A DNA stretch of 5,343 bases from positions 1 to 5,343 of the forward strand of contig JAKSUF010000122.1 in assembly GCA_024409145.1 (NCBI GenBank), read 5' to 3'. Under the pieces are notes generated by a model, which was not told the DNA's origin, did no database searches, and saw nothing but the letters and a program-made list of their open reading frames with translations. This DNA is from an archaeon. Its GTDB lineage: Archaea > Methanobacteriota > Methanobacteria > Methanobacteriales > Methanobacteriaceae. The position numbers and the translations under genes are program-made. This document shows positions 5,264 to 5,343 of the stretch, piece by piece (positions within the stretch are counted from its first letter, which is position 1; every line of letters begins with the position of its first letter).

Positions 5264-5343
5264 TAATGTATTTTATAAAAAAAGAGGTTTTTAGATTATA
5301 ATACCTTTAAAGTACTCATTAAATAAAAATAACTTTATGTTAT

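Noticed and set aside
5264..5343. Terminator or start of another gene at the right edge
   Set aside because: Only a weak AGGT/ACCT pairing with a large A/T loop is seen (about 5285-5306), with no stable stem plus T tract and no start with a ribosome-binding site.

Overview
The window is strongly A+T-rich DNA with strong purine-rich ribosome-binding sites (AAGGAGG type), a tightly packed layout and TGG (never TGA) used for tryptophan. This fits a low-GC Firmicute (Bacilli, Clostridia or Erysipelotrichia-like, possibly an uncultured gut lineage) using the standard bacterial code. No phage, insertion sequence, tRNA, rRNA or CRISPR array is visible.

Left third (24-2106, minus strand): a two-gene NAD-salvage operon. 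A NadR-type bifunctional enzyme (NMN adenylyltransferase plus nicotinamide riboside kinase, without the N-terminal repressor domain of enterobacterial NadR) is followed, with a 41-base overlap, by the nicotinamide riboside transporter PnuC. Together they would import nicotinamide riboside, trap it by phosphorylation and convert it to NAD. A near-consensus promoter lies upstream, and a perfect 15-bp inverted repeat covers its -10 box and probable transcription start, so an unidentified repressor probably controls the operon.

Middle (2144-3740, plus strand): a divergent operon encoding a class II Fic protein (predicted AMP transferase with an N-terminal inhibitory helix and a C-terminal winged-helix-like region), then a small MazG-like nucleotide pyrophosphohydrolase. 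Its promoter is studded with six copies of a CCCTTA-based 14-mer, two in inverted orientation. One copy fills the end of the -35/-10 spacer and supplies the extended -10 TG, and another lies over the -10 box and start site. This dense operator array is the most striking non-coding feature. A 16-bp-stem hairpin ends the operon and also serves the convergent gene, whose stop codon forms the loop.

Right third (3722-5263): a divergent pair. On the minus strand is a von Willebrand A (vWA) protein with a complete metal-binding MIDAS motif. On the plus strand is a protein with a Lys/Asn-rich linker and a C-terminal XRE-like helix-turn-helix region of a type I recall from proteins found near such vWA genes and fused to macro domains. 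The leader of the plus-strand gene can fold into two mutually exclusive hairpins. The second resembles a terminator and hides the ribosome-binding site, which suggests attenuation. The function of this pair is not known to me. The last 80 bases hold no recognisable gene.
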